Below are positions 37,953-46,705 of a stretch of 64,000 bases of DNA, in pieces. The notes below the pieces were generated by a model, which was not told the DNA's origin, searched no databases, and saw only the letters and a list, made by a program, of their open reading frames with translations. The position numbers were made by a program, and so were the translations under genes. Position 1 is the first letter of the stretch. Every line of letters starts with the position of its first letter. The stretch lies in contig NZ_JAHDYS010000003.1 in NCBI RefSeq assembly GCF_018531195.1, positions 62,001 to 126,000 on the forward strand, given 5' to 3'. This DNA comes from Pelotalea chapellei. Lineage in GTDB: Bacteria; Desulfobacterota; Desulfuromonadia; Geobacterales; Pseudopelobacteraceae.

Positions 37953-37968
37953 TGGCACAAAGGGTGCT
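37953..37968 (+). promoter_or_regulatory. Sigma-54 promoter of PEP-CTERM gene 1
   Basis: TGGCAC-N5-GTGCT with the exact -24/-12 spacing, 38 bp before the start codon of the PEP-CTERM gene at 38006. Only one base of the -12 element deviates from TTGCT. Confidence 0.75.
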
Positions 37969-38005
37969 AATCCGTTATATGACGAGACTTTATTGGAGAT
38001 CAATT

Positions 38006-38587
38006 ATGAAAAAAACGGTTACACTACTGGCAGCAATCCTTATGCTGGCAGGCACGGCTCAGGCCACCATGCTTACTGATGTGGTGCAGTTTGATAACTT
38101 TTCTATTACAAGCTCAAGTCCCCAGAATGACTTCTATTATGGAGGGGGGGCGGTGAACAGACTTGGGAAAAAGGGAGATTTTGTGCGATGGAATCATGAA
38201 ATAACCCTTCCTGATACAGTCAAGGCGATAATTAGAGCAACACTTGTAATTAGTCTCAAAGACAATGAAAAAGATATCTTTGCCAAGGAGTGGGCCACAG
38301 CGACAATTAATAACAAGGAATGGAAAATCGGTGAAGTTGACACCGGCAAGTACTTCTACGAGTTCGATATCAATAATCTTACAGATTACAGTCTTACCGT
38401 TTTCCTTAAATCCAATGGAGGCGATTTTTTCATCGAAAAATCCAAGTTAACTGTTGAGTATGAACCGGTCGCAGTATCAGGCGCCACCCCTTCTACGGCG
38501 GTACCGGAACCAAGCACTGCAATGCTGTTGGGATCAAGCCTGCTGGGCTTGGGCGGTTTCTTTGGCTGGAAGCGCAGAAAAGGCTGA
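38006..38587 (+). CDS. PEP-CTERM sorting-domain protein 1
   Basis: 193 aa. Ribosome site GGAG before ATG 38006; signal peptide MKKTVTLLAAILMLAGTAQA. The C-terminus is a complete PEP-CTERM tripartite signal: VPEPST (residues ~167-172), a hydrophobic helix (AMLLGSSLLGLGGFFG), and the basic tail WKRRKG. Such proteins are recognised and cleaved by an exosortase and probably attached to or secreted with exopolysaccharide. The central 140 residues are a beta-rich region that I cannot assign. It is preceded by a sigma-54 promoter. Confidence 0.9.
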   Translation: MKKTVTLLAAILMLAGTAQATMLTDVVQFDNFSITSSSPQNDFYYGGGAVNRLGKKGDFVRWNHEITLPDTVKAIIRATLVISLKDNEKDIFAKEWATATINNKEWKIGEVDTGKYFYEFDINNLTDYSLTVFLKSNGGDFFIEKSKLTVEYEPVAVSGATPSTAVPEPSTAMLLGSSLLGLGGFFGWKRRKG

Positions 38588-38650
38588 TCTAGCCGCATTC
38601 TTCATCATTTAAGGCTGTGAAGAACAACAATTGGAATTGAGGATGATGGC

Positions 38651-39402
38651 ATGAAAAAAATATTACTTTCACCTTTGTCGCAATCGGTTTTGCTGTATCA
38701 ACTGCTCATGCATTAACTGTTATAACCGTTAATGATAACATTGCTGATAATACCCTGATTACAGCAGGGAAAACTTTGACTGGGAGCTTTGATATCAATC
38801 CAGCTGTTCCCACTGGAAATGATTTTACCCTTCCATATGTTATCTCCAGTGCGAGTGCAACCATAAAGCTGAGTGACGATCTTGACAAATTAACACTTCA
38901 AAATTCTATAACCGGCAACTACGAATGGAATAATCAATATGTTGGAAATTTTAAACAGTATATAAGGCTGACGACCAACTGGTTTATAAATGCAATGGAA
39001 AGCGTTTCATTAAATATTTCAGGTGTAATCTCTACCGACGGAACGAGCTGGTATGATTTAGGCCTTACATCTGGCAACGTGACTTATGATAACGCAGGCG
39101 GTAGAGAAAAAATTAAATATTACACGCAAATTGCAACTGGTGAGCATGGTTACAGGGGTGATGTCTACCTGACGCAGATTTTTAATCCGGCTCAGATTAG
39201 CGACCTGTCTAACGATGGCATCATCAACTTCAGCCTGACTGGCACTCAGGGTGATCTCACCTATGTATCAGGCTCCCTGACTGCAAATCTCATCCCGAAT
39301 CCAGCTGTATCTTCCGTTCCCGAACCAGGCACGATGGTGATGCTTGGTGCCGGCATGTTTATTTTGGCTATCTGCGGAAAAAGGCGCCTGTTTAAAAGCT
39401 AG
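38651..39402 (+). pseudogene. PEP-CTERM protein 2 with one-base frameshift in an A7 tract
   Basis: The ATG at 38651 is followed by seven As (38654-38660) and then leaves frame, stopping after 21 codons. One base more, or a -1 slip, gives MKKNITFTFVAIGFAVSTAHA, a perfect signal peptide that continues unbroken into the downstream frame, which ends in VPEPGTMVMLGAGMFILAI and a basic KRRLFKS tail at 39402. No start codon exists in the long frame upstream of the signal peptide, because a TGA lies there. Without a shift the product could not be exported. This may be a true inactivation, slippage-dependent expression, phase variation or a sequencing error. Follows PEP-CTERM gene 1 by 63 bp and is probably co-transcribed with it. 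Confidence 0.8.
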
Positions 39403-39433
39403 ATTAGATAATTTAGTGGGTAGAATTAACAAA

Positions 39434-39469
39434 CGAGGGTGCTGCTTCGGCAGAGCCCTCTTTTTATTA
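39434..39469 (+). terminator. Terminator after the PEP-CTERM gene pair
   Basis: GAGGG-TGCTG pairs with GGCAGA-GCCCTC around CTTC, and TTTTTATT follows. It separates the PEP-CTERM pair from the ABC exporter operon. Confidence 0.8.
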
Positions 39470-39555
39470 GCTTGCCATCTAAATGAATGTTTTTTTTCAA
39501 TTTATTTTTAATGTAATTTGCTTTTCCAAATTAAGATTCATGTTATAGTGCTGCA

Positions 39556-40683
39556 ATGTTTTACGTCGCCCTCCGCATCCTGCTGTACGACAAGATACGC
39601 TCCCTGATAACGCTACTGGGAGTGGTGTTCGCCGTGGGCCTGATCTTTAATCAGCTCGGTATCTTTCTAGGCCTGATGGAAACCTCATCCGTCATCATTG
39701 ACCACACTCCCGGTGATATCTGGGTGACCTCCAAAAACAGCAAAAACTTTGATTTCTCCCAACCCTTTCCCGAATACATTTACAATCAAACCATCGCTGA
39801 CCCTGAAATCCTTTCCGCTGAAAAACTCATTGTGGCCTGGGGCATCATTCGGCAAAAAGAAGGGGGTACCGAACAGGTTGAGGTTGTCGGCTTCAATCCC
39901 GACACAGGTGTTGGAGGGCCTTGGGATATGCTGGCAGGGGACACTCGTTATCTCAAGAACGGTAATTTCGCCATCGTTGATGAATCTGCAATGAAAAGAC
40001 TCGGCAAAATTCAGGTGGGAGAGTACCGGGATGTTCTTTTTCATCGGCTTCAAATTGTAGGTATATCTCGAGGGGTTAAATCATTTACCACGGCACCGAT
40101 CCTCTTTACCTCCTTTGAGTTGGCACAACGACTGGTCACATATATGGGATCAGACAGCACAGTTTTTGTGGTTGCCAAGATAAAGCCGGGTGCATCGGTT
40201 GATCAGGTGATCGCCCGCCTGCAGCAACGCCTCAAGGGTGTCGATGTATTCACTGCAGCTGATTTCAGCATGAAAACTCGCAAGTACTGGGCCATTGAAA
40301 CCGGAGTCGGGTTTTCTTTCATGCTGACAATAGTGATAAGTTTCCTGGTTGGAATGCTGATCGTTGGCCAGACGATTTACAATTCCACCATGGAGCACAT
40401 CAAGGAATTCGGAACCCTGAAGGCGCTCGGAGCCAGCAATAGTGACATATACCGGATCATTTTTTCTCAGGCCATTATAAATGCAATGCTCGGCTACATT
40501 TTCAGCCTGATAATAACGGTTTCAACGGTGAAGCTATATGAAGCGGGCGGCATGGTCATGGTGGTACGCGGCTGGGTAAATTTCCTTGTACTCGGGCTCA
40601 CCCTGCTGATGTGCCTTGGAGCTGCTTTCGTCTCTGTCCGCCGAATCAAAAGCATTGATCCTGCCATACTATTTCGGGGGTAA
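39556..40683 (+). CDS. ABC transporter permease, FtsX/DevC type
   Basis: 375 aa with four membrane segments in MacB/DevC order: one near the N-terminus (LITLLGVVFAVGLIFNQLGI), a large periplasmic domain (~45-245), then three at the C-terminus containing the FtsX motif EFGTLKALGASNSDIYRII. It forms the membrane part of a tripartite exporter with the ATPase, HlyD-type and TolC-type proteins encoded next. The nearest -10-like hexamer, TATAGT, is so close to the ATG that the transcript may be nearly leaderless, or the promoter is elsewhere. Confidence 0.9.
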   Translation: MFYVALRILLYDKIRSLITLLGVVFAVGLIFNQLGIFLGLMETSSVIIDHTPGDIWVTSKNSKNFDFSQPFPEYIYNQTIADPEILSAEKLIVAWGIIRQKEGGTEQVEVVGFNPDTGVGGPWDMLAGDTRYLKNGNFAIVDESAMKRLGKIQVGEYRDVLFHRLQIVGISRGVKSFTTAPILFTSFELAQRLVTYMGSDSTVFVVAKIKPGASVDQVIARLQQRLKGVDVFTAADFSMKTRKYWAIETGVGFSFMLTIVISFLVGMLIVGQTIYNSTMEHIKEFGTLKALGASNSDIYRIIFSQAIINAMLGYIFSLIITVSTVKLYEAGGMVMVVRGWVNFLVLGLTLLMCLGAAFVSVRRIKSIDPAILFRG

Positions 40684-40684
40684 T

Positions 40685-41371
40685 GTGTCACAAGCCATTG
40701 TCACAACAGCTCTGAGCAAAGTATATCGGGAGGGAAAGATTGAAGTCACTGCCTTGGCAAGCATAGATGTGGCTTTAATGGAAGGTGAGGTTGTGGGCCT
40801 GTTCGGCCCTTCCGGCAGCGGAAAAACTACTTTGCTTTCCATCCTGGGCTGTATTTTGCGTCCAACCTCCGGTTCACTTGGCATCTATGGCCATGAAACC
40901 AGCATTTTGTCTGAGAAGGATCTTCCAGATATTCGAAGGCGCTTCATCTCTTTCATCTTCCAGGGATTCAACCTCTTCCCCGCTCTTACTGCCTATGAAA
41001 ATGTGATACTCGGTCTGAAGATGAAAGGCATCACCGGCAGCGATGCTACTCAAAGAGCTACCAGGATTATGGCTGAAGTCGGTCTCGCTGACAGAATGAA
41101 ATTCCTCCCCCGTGACCTGAGTGGCGGACAGCGGCAGCGCGTAGCAGTTGCCAGGGCCTTGGCAGCGGATTCTCCCATTATTCTGGCTGATGAACCTACA
41201 GGCAACCTGGACCACAGTAACGGAAGAAAGGTCATGGAACTGCTCAGAGAAATGGCCTCCAGCCAGCAACGATGCGTAATAGTAGCTACTCATGACAATC
41301 GCATTGAAGATCTGTTTGATCGAGTGCTGTACATGGAAGATGGTAGTATTTTACGAGAAAAGCGGGGTTAA
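40685..41371 (+). CDS. ABC transporter ATP-binding protein (LolD/DevA type)
   Basis: 228 aa. Walker [17 protein letters not shown]-loop FIFQGFNLFPALTAYENV, signature [16 protein letters not shown], Walker B PIILADEPTGNLD, H-loop VIVATHD. The sequence falls in the MacB/LolD/DevA group of extrusion ATPases. The GTG at 40685 is chosen because GGGGG lies just upstream and it follows the permease stop codon by one base; longer readings would run back into the permease gene. Confidence 0.92.
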   Translation: MSQAIVTTALSKVYREGKIEVTALASIDVALMEGEVVGLFGPSGSGKTTLLSILGCILRPTSGSLGIYGHETSILSEKDLPDIRRRFISFIFQGFNLFPALTAYENVILGLKMKGITGSDATQRATRIMAEVGLADRMKFLPRDLSGGQRQRVAVARALAADSPIILADEPTGNLDHSNGRKVMELLREMASSQQRCVIVATHDNRIEDLFDRVLYMEDGSILREKRG

Positions 41372-41373
41372 GC

Positions 41374-42399
41374 ATGAAAAGCGGACGCTTTGGCATAATC
41401 ATGATCGGAGTGCTGATGCTCGCAGCGGCGCTGCTTGCATTGCTCGGGCCGAAGCTGGTGGAGAAACCTGCATCAAAACCTCCCGCTCCGGCAAATGTCG
41501 GTCAATCAGGAGGCGTCACTGCCAGAGGTGTACTTGAGTCAGCAGAGGATGTTGAACTGAGCAGCCAAATCAAGGGAATCATCAGCCGGGTTGTAGTAGA
41601 GGAAGGAGCAGAGGTTGTAAAAGGACAGCTTCTACTGGAATTTGAACATGACAAGCTTGAGGCACAGCGACGGCAGGTCCTTTCCGGACTGGCCGCGGCT
41701 CAGGCGCGTTACAAGGAAGCGTATACCGGCTATCGCAACGAGGACCTTCAGATAGTCGGCAGCAGTAAAGACCGTGCCCAGGCAATATACAATCAGGCCC
41801 AGGACGAGTACGAACGACAGCGTCGCCTGTTCGCTAAGGGAGCTACCACCCAGGTTGAACTGAACCGTGCCACGGAAAGATTGAAAGTGGCTGAGGGGGA
41901 CCTGGCCGGTGCCGACGCCAACCTGGCTAAGCATAGAACCGGCGTGAGAAGTGAAACACGCGAGCAGGCCGCAGCGGATGTAGAGCGGGCACGTGCGGAT
42001 CTTCAGTATATTGACAGCATCATGAAGGACTATCGCATATTTGCGCCCATTTCAGGCATCGTTACAGAAAGACATAAAAATCGCGGCGAAGGTACTGATA
42101 TTGGTAGCCCCCTCTTTCATCTCGTAAACCCTGCAAAATTACGAATACGGGCCGAACTTGAAGAAACAGAACTGGGAAAAGTCAAGGAGGGCCAGGCAGT
42201 TGAGGTAACCACCGAAGCTTTCCGTGGCAAGGTTTACCACGGCAGGGTAAGTAAAATTTTTCCGGTAATACACAAGAAGACCCAAAAAAGCTTCGATCCC
42301 ATTGCCTCATTTGACATTAATACGCAAAAGATTCATATCGATCTTAATGACTATAGCGGACTGAGGAACGGTGTAACTGTTACCGTCCGCTTCCTGTGA
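41374..42399 (+). CDS. HlyD/DevB-family periplasmic adaptor protein
   Basis: 341 aa. N-terminal membrane anchor (IIMIGVLMLAAALLALLG), then a lipoyl/barrel-sandwich half (AEVVKGQLLLEFEHDKLEAQ), a long alpha-helical hairpin (residues ~90-205), the second lipoyl half (IFAPISGIVTERHKNRGEGT), and a beta-barrel domain. This is the membrane-fusion subunit bridging inner-membrane ABC transporter and TolC-type channel. Two bases separate it from the ATPase gene and its stop codon overlaps a possible GTG start of the next gene. Confidence 0.92.
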   Translation: MKSGRFGIIMIGVLMLAAALLALLGPKLVEKPASKPPAPANVGQSGGVTARGVLESAEDVELSSQIKGIISRVVVEEGAEVVKGQLLLEFEHDKLEAQRRQVLSGLAAAQARYKEAYTGYRNEDLQIVGSSKDRAQAIYNQAQDEYERQRRLFAKGATTQVELNRATERLKVAEGDLAGADANLAKHRTGVRSETREQAAADVERARADLQYIDSIMKDYRIFAPISGIVTERHKNRGEGTDIGSPLFHLVNPAKLRIRAELEETELGKVKEGQAVEVTTEAFRGKVYHGRVSKIFPVIHKKTQKSFDPIASFDINTQKIHIDLNDYSGLRNGVTVTVRFL

Positions 42400-42404
42400 C
42401 CGCC

Positions 42405-43889
42405 ATGCGACTACTGCCCTTGACAGTTTTGCTAGTGGCATTGGGGACCCCTCTGACCGGCTTTGGTGCGACTATTTCCCAAGAGGAGTGTATTCGTCAG
42501 GCTGTATCACTAAACAGCGGCCTGCAATCTTTTGCCGCAACTTCTGCGGTGGCAGCTGAAGAAATAAACATCTCTAGATCGGCACTTTTGCCGGCACTCA
42601 ATCTAAGAAGTTTCTTTACACTTAGGGACAAGGCCGATCATTTGCTGATTGATGCCAACGTCTTTGGTCCTGGGTTTCCCTCTCAAAAAACTTCTATATC
42701 TACCGGTAGTACCGACTCGTATGGTATCCAGCTGAGTCTGCGCCAACCGCTCTTTACCGGAGGAGCACTTATCGCTGCACATCAGAAAGCTGGCCATGAA
42801 TCAGCTGCTGCTGCTCATAACTATTCGCGACAGACCACTCTCCTCATTTTCCAAATCAAAAAAACCTACAATGAAGCACTGATTGCCGATGGCCGCATTC
42901 AGGCCGCAGAAAAGGCTGTACTTGCCGCCAAGGAGCGGCTGCAGGTTGCTATGGCACGTCAGGACGAGGGCTATGTGCAACGGGACGAGGTACTCCGCCT
43001 TGAAGCACATCTGGCGATGGCGCAAGCTGTATTGCTAAAAAATCGCAACCGCTCCCATCAAGTACGAAGCAGATTGAGACAGCTGGTCGGTCTGAAGCCC
43101 GGAGCGGAAATTGAGGTAACGGGCCGACCGGCAATCCTGAAGCTGGACGTTTCACTACAGGATTTAATTCAAGGATTGGAACGTCGAGATGATATCAACA
43201 GCTCCAGGGAAAAGGCAGCAGCTGCAGAGGCAGACATCACAATAGCCCGCAGTGGTTTTCTGCCGCAGGTTTTTCTGGAAGGAAGTTATTTGCGCCAAAA
43301 GGAGACCAGTATTACCCGTCCAGCGATATGGTCCCTGAGCGTGCAGGCGGAGTGGTCGTTGTTCGAGTGGGGTCGCACCCGTTCATCTGTAAGCAGGGCA
43401 GTCGCCCAACACAGCAGCAGGAACCTTGCCTTAGAAGAACTGAAGGGGCAGGCCCGACTTGAAATTGAAGAAGCCTGGAGGGATATGCTTGAACTTCAAA
43501 GCTTGGTTACTGCCAACGAAAAAATGGTAAAGGCTGAAGAAGCGACCCTCGCGCGTACAATTGTCAATTGGTCAGAAGGTTCCGCTCGAGTGGATGATGT
43601 GGTGTCCAGTGAAGCTGTCGTCTGGGAGGCATATGACCGCTACTGCCAGAGTGCAGCTTCGTTAAATAGTGCTTTTGCGGCGCTTGAAGCAGCAACCTCT
43701 GGCGACGTGTCACGTTGGACCACCCAGGAAAACCTCTACCGTCCAAATTTTGAGGACTATGCTTTACTCATAAAAAGGGGCGGTGCAACGGTTCCAGACG
43801 CATCTACATCCTCCGAAAAACCACACAATGCTGACATAATAACTGGAACTGAAACAATTCCAAAAAGGAGCGACCATGGAGCGCGATAG
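42405..43889 (+). CDS. TolC-family outer-membrane efflux protein
   Basis: 494 aa. Signal peptide MRLLPLTVLLVALGTPLTGFG, then two homologous OEP domains: coiled-coil segments (QAAEKAVLAAKERLQVAMAR and EAEATLARTIVNWSEGSARV-like) alternating with strand regions (YGIQLSLRQPLFTGGA, LSVQAEWSLFEWGRTRSSVS). Matches TolC/CusC-type channels. GTG at 42396 overlaps the upstream stop and could also be the start; ATG 42405 gives a cleaner signal peptide. The last 14 bp overlap the ThiF gene, so the exporter and enzyme genes are one operon. Confidence 0.9.
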   Translation: MRLLPLTVLLVALGTPLTGFGATISQEECIRQAVSLNSGLQSFAATSAVAAEEINISRSALLPALNLRSFFTLRDKADHLLIDANVFGPGFPSQKTSISTGSTDSYGIQLSLRQPLFTGGALIAAHQKAGHESAAAAHNYSRQTTLLIFQIKKTYNEALIADGRIQAAEKAVLAAKERLQVAMARQDEGYVQRDEVLRLEAHLAMAQAVLLKNRNRSHQVRSRLRQLVGLKPGAEIEVTGRPAILKLDVSLQDLIQGLERRDDINSSREKAAAAEADITIARSGFLPQVFLEGSYLRQKETSITRPAIWSLSVQAEWSLFEWGRTRSSVSRAVAQHSSRNLALEELKGQARLEIEEAWRDMLELQSLVTANEKMVKAEEATLARTIVNWSEGSARVDDVVSSEAVVWEAYDRYCQSAASLNSAFAALEAATSGDVSRWTTQENLYRPNFEDYALLIKRGGATVPDASTSSEKPHNADIITGTETIPKRSDHGAR

Positions 43890-44766
43890 TTTTGTGGCCG
43901 ATGCCTTTTCACGCAACCTTGGACTGCTCAGCGAAAGTGATCAGCAACTACTGTTGAATGCGCGTATAGCTGTAGCTGGCGCCGGTGGAGTCGGTGGCCT
44001 GCATTTGCTGACTTTGGCTCGCTTAGGAGTAGGCAAATTCACCATTGCCGATTTCGACACATTTGACACGGTAAATATCAACCGGCAGTACGGCGCCTTC
44101 ATCAGCACCCTGGACAAGCACAAGGGTGAAGTAATGCAGACCATGGTGCGGGATATCAATCCTTTTGTTGATGTGCGCCTGTTTCCTGATGGGGTTACAC
44201 TTCAGAATCTAGATACTTTTCTGGATGGTGTGGATATTTATGTGGATGGAATAGATTTTTTTGAAATTGACATCCGCCGTGCAATTTTCAAACGCTGCCG
44301 CGAAAAGGGCATTCCTGCCCTAACTTCGGCGCCACTGGGCTTCGGCGCCACACTGCAGGTTTTCATGCCCAAAAGCATGTCTTTTGATGAATATTTTGCC
44401 ATTCACGACGGCATGGACCAGGCAAAAAAAGTAGCGGCTTTTGCAGCTGGACTGGCACCCCACCCCTACCACATCAAGTATCTGGATCTTTCGAAGGTGG
44501 ATATGGCCCGTAAAAAAGGACCTGCCCTTGCATTGGCATGTACCCAGGCATCGACCCTTATAGCCACCGAAACTATCAAAATCCTCACAGGTAAAGGCAT
44601 AGTACGACCAGCCCCAGGCTATTTGCAGATCGACCTGTTACGCAACAAATATACCCAAGGCTATCTTTGGTTAGGCGGTCGAAATCCTTTGCAAGTAGTG
44701 AAACGCTGGATAATCCTTAAAAAGGTGCGTTCGGCCGAGCAAGCAGAGCCTTCTGTAAGGCAATAG
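43876..44766 (+). CDS. ThiF/HesA/MoeB-family (E1-like) adenylyltransferase
   Basis: 296 aa. The nucleotide-binding core is intact: VAGAGGVGGLHLLTLARLGV (GxGxxG), the acidic FTIADFDTFD, the Arg finger region NINRQYGA, and VDGIDFF. The Cys-x-x-Cys zinc pairs of MoeB/ThiF are missing. No ThiS/MoaD-like or Ubl gene is nearby, so the acceptor carboxylate is unknown. Ribosome site AAGGAG precedes ATG 43876, which overlaps the TolC gene by 14 bp. ThiF-like and nitroreductase-like domains are fused in the mycobacterial Rv1355c (MoeY) family, and here they are two genes separated by a GAF protein. That parallel is recalled, not tested. Confidence 0.85.
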   Translation: MERDSFVADAFSRNLGLLSESDQQLLLNARIAVAGAGGVGGLHLLTLARLGVGKFTIADFDTFDTVNINRQYGAFISTLDKHKGEVMQTMVRDINPFVDVRLFPDGVTLQNLDTFLDGVDIYVDGIDFFEIDIRRAIFKRCREKGIPALTSAPLGFGATLQVFMPKSMSFDEYFAIHDGMDQAKKVAAFAAGLAPHPYHIKYLDLSKVDMARKKGPALALACTQASTLIATETIKILTGKGIVRPAPGYLQIDLLRNKYTQGYLWLGGRNPLQVVKRWIILKKVRSAEQAEPSVRQ

Positions 44767-44798
44767 ACTTCAGGTGTTCTTCGTTCGAGGAGAGGCTC

Positions 44799-45578
44799 AT
44801 GTTACAGAACTCACATCACCAAGACCAGTTCATCAAACTGATTGGTCTCTCCTCTTTCCTTGAGCAGCAGGCTAGCCTGGACGAAAGCCTGGATGAGATT
44901 GTAGCTAAGTCGGCGAACATCCTTAATATCAAGAATTGCTCTATTATGCTCTTCAGGGAAGATGATATGGGTGATGGAATGAGCCTGCGAATATTCGCCA
45001 AGTTCGGCGAATTTCCTCCCAAAGCCGCAACCGAAGCGGTCAAAGTAAACAAAGGGATCGCCGGCAAAGTCGCAGCAACTGCCCAACCTCTGCTGATACA
45101 GGATATTGAGAGATCTGAATACTTTCCTCTTGCACGCACTCCGGAATCACCAAACAAAAGCTTCATCTGCGTACCGATAATTATATCCGGCAAGGTAATT
45201 GGAGTTCTGAACGTCAGCAACCCGGTTGATAACCGCTGCTTTGACTACAACGATCTGAATCTGTCGGTTTTCGTTACACTGCTGATTGGTCGGTCCGTTC
45301 AGGTGATTCAGCTGCAGAACCTGCTCAAATCAAGGTTTGCTCAGATGGCAATCATTCAAGAGACTGGAGCCGTGATGGACAGTGTCCTGGATACAGAGAA
45401 TTACGATGCTGACATGCTGGTCAAGATGCTGTCGAAATCATTCTATCGTGAGATGACCAAGGCGGGGTTCACCAAAAACCACATTATCAAGGCAGCTACC
45501 GAAATCATCTCTCAACTGCATGAAAGCCTGGCGCGGCATGATAAGCGGGTTAAGCGGGAAACGGATCCGGATCTATAA
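44799..45578 (+). CDS. GAF-domain protein
   Basis: 259 aa, soluble. Residues ~15-165 form a GAF domain (ANILNIKNCSIMLFREDD, then VNKGIAGKVAATAQPLLIQD and FICVPIIISGKVIGVLNVSN). The C-terminal ~85 residues are helical with no output domain I recognise. GAF domains bind cyclic nucleotides, haem or other small molecules. Strong ribosome site GAGGAGAGG. It lies between the ThiF-like and nitroreductase genes, so it may sense the intermediate or control the pathway; this is an inference. Confidence 0.88.
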   Translation: MLQNSHHQDQFIKLIGLSSFLEQQASLDESLDEIVAKSANILNIKNCSIMLFREDDMGDGMSLRIFAKFGEFPPKAATEAVKVNKGIAGKVAATAQPLLIQDIERSEYFPLARTPESPNKSFICVPIIISGKVIGVLNVSNPVDNRCFDYNDLNLSVFVTLLIGRSVQVIQLQNLLKSRFAQMAIIQETGAVMDSVLDTENYDADMLVKMLSKSFYREMTKAGFTKNHIIKAATEIISQLHESLARHDKRVKRETDPDL

Positions 45579-45591
45579 CTGGGAGGGGGCG

Positions 45592-46629
45592 ATGAAAGAT
45601 TACATTCAAAAGATCATTTCTGCCGGAATAATGGCTCCTTCCGGCGACAACTGCCAACCATGGCGCTTTGAACAGGATGGCAACAGGATCGATCTTTTTA
45701 ATGTGCCCGAACGGGACACCTCACTCTACAACTACAAACAACGTGCTTCTCTAATTGCCCATGGCGCCTGCATAGAAAACATGCTCATCTCGGCTCGTAA
45801 ACATAGTTGTCGTGCCGAGCTGAAATACTTTCCGATGCCCGAAAATGAGCAGCATATTGCACGTCTGAATTTCACTCCTGGGGAAGCAGAAGAAGATCCG
45901 TTCTTTACAGCCATCTCTGCAAGAACCATAAACAGGAAGCCTTATAAAGGAGGTAAATTACCAGCGAAAGCTATCGATAACATACACCAGGCTGCAACCG
46001 GTGCCGGTATTTCAGGGTGTTCCCTCAAATTACTTGAGAACAGCGCAAAAGATGCCGCTGCCGACATTGTGGCTTTGAGTGATCGCCTGGTCTTTGAAAA
46101 CCCTTTACTGCACCGCTTTCTTTTTGACCACATCAGATGGAATCCGGAAGAAGCAGAGCGCACCAGAGATGGACTTGATATCCGTACTCTCGAACTCGCG
46201 CCGGCTGATCGAATGCTGTTCCCATTGCTCAAGAACTATGACCTGGTCAGGTTTATCAGGATGTTCGGAGCGACCAGAGTAATAGCCGCCAACGCCAGGA
46301 AGCTGATGCGATCGTCCTCGGCAGCCGGAATAATTACCATTGCAGACACCTCACCTGAAAACTGGCTGAACGCAGGACGTATGCTGGAAAGGATATGGCT
46401 GGAGGCGACCAGACAGGGGTTGGCTTTTCATCTAATGACAGGAATTACGTTGCTGGTTCAGCGGGAAACCACGCAGGGACTCGACAACAGTAATCTTTCC
46501 CTAGTAAAAAAGGCCAGGATCCTGCTGTCAAAAGCGTCAGGCTCAGAGCTTCCGTTAGCCCTGCTTTTCAGGATTGGCACCTGTGATCAGCCAACGGTCA
46601 GATCGCTACGTTTTAAGATGAAAGTTTAA
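45592..46629 (+). CDS. Nitroreductase-family (FMN) protein
   Basis: 345 aa, longer than simple nitroreductases (~200 aa). The N-terminus IISAGIMAPSGDNCQPWRFE is the FMN-binding entry motif of the family. A second typical stretch, RQGLAFHLMTGITLLVQRET, occurs near residue 290, where the family's C-terminal FMN/dimer helix lies. It resembles the large Acg-like or ThiF-associated nitroreductases. Start ATG 45592 has GGGAGGGGG upstream and lies 13 bp after the GAF gene. Last gene of the operon; a shared terminator follows. Probable oxidoreductase tailoring step for an unknown compound. Confidence 0.85.
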   Translation: MKDYIQKIISAGIMAPSGDNCQPWRFEQDGNRIDLFNVPERDTSLYNYKQRASLIAHGACIENMLISARKHSCRAELKYFPMPENEQHIARLNFTPGEAEEDPFFTAISARTINRKPYKGGKLPAKAIDNIHQAATGAGISGCSLKLLENSAKDAAADIVALSDRLVFENPLLHRFLFDHIRWNPEEAERTRDGLDIRTLELAPADRMLFPLLKNYDLVRFIRMFGATRVIAANARKLMRSSSAAGIITIADTSPENWLNAGRMLERIWLEATRQGLAFHLMTGITLLVQRETTQGLDNSNLSLVKKARILLSKASGSELPLALLFRIGTCDQPTVRSLRFKMKV

Positions 46630-46665
46630 ATACAGGGGATGGTTAGTGCGAGGAGGGTAGATAAA

Positions 46666-46693
46666 AAAAGGAGAGGCAAGTGCCCCTCCTTTT
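46666..46693. terminator. Bidirectional terminator
   Basis: AAAAGGAGAGGCA pairs with TGCCCCTCCTTTT around a 2-nt loop. It lies between the convergent nitroreductase gene (plus) and PEP-CTERM gene 3 (minus) and has A-rich and T-rich flanks suited to both. Confidence 0.85.
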
Positions 46694-46705
46694 CCTGTAG
46701 GTAAT

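Noticed and set aside
43876-46629. Thiazole/oxazole-modified peptide (TOMM) cluster, because of ThiF plus nitroreductase plus exporter
   Set aside because: No YcaO-domain protein and no obvious precursor peptide with a Cys/Ser/Thr core were found; a different chemistry is more likely.
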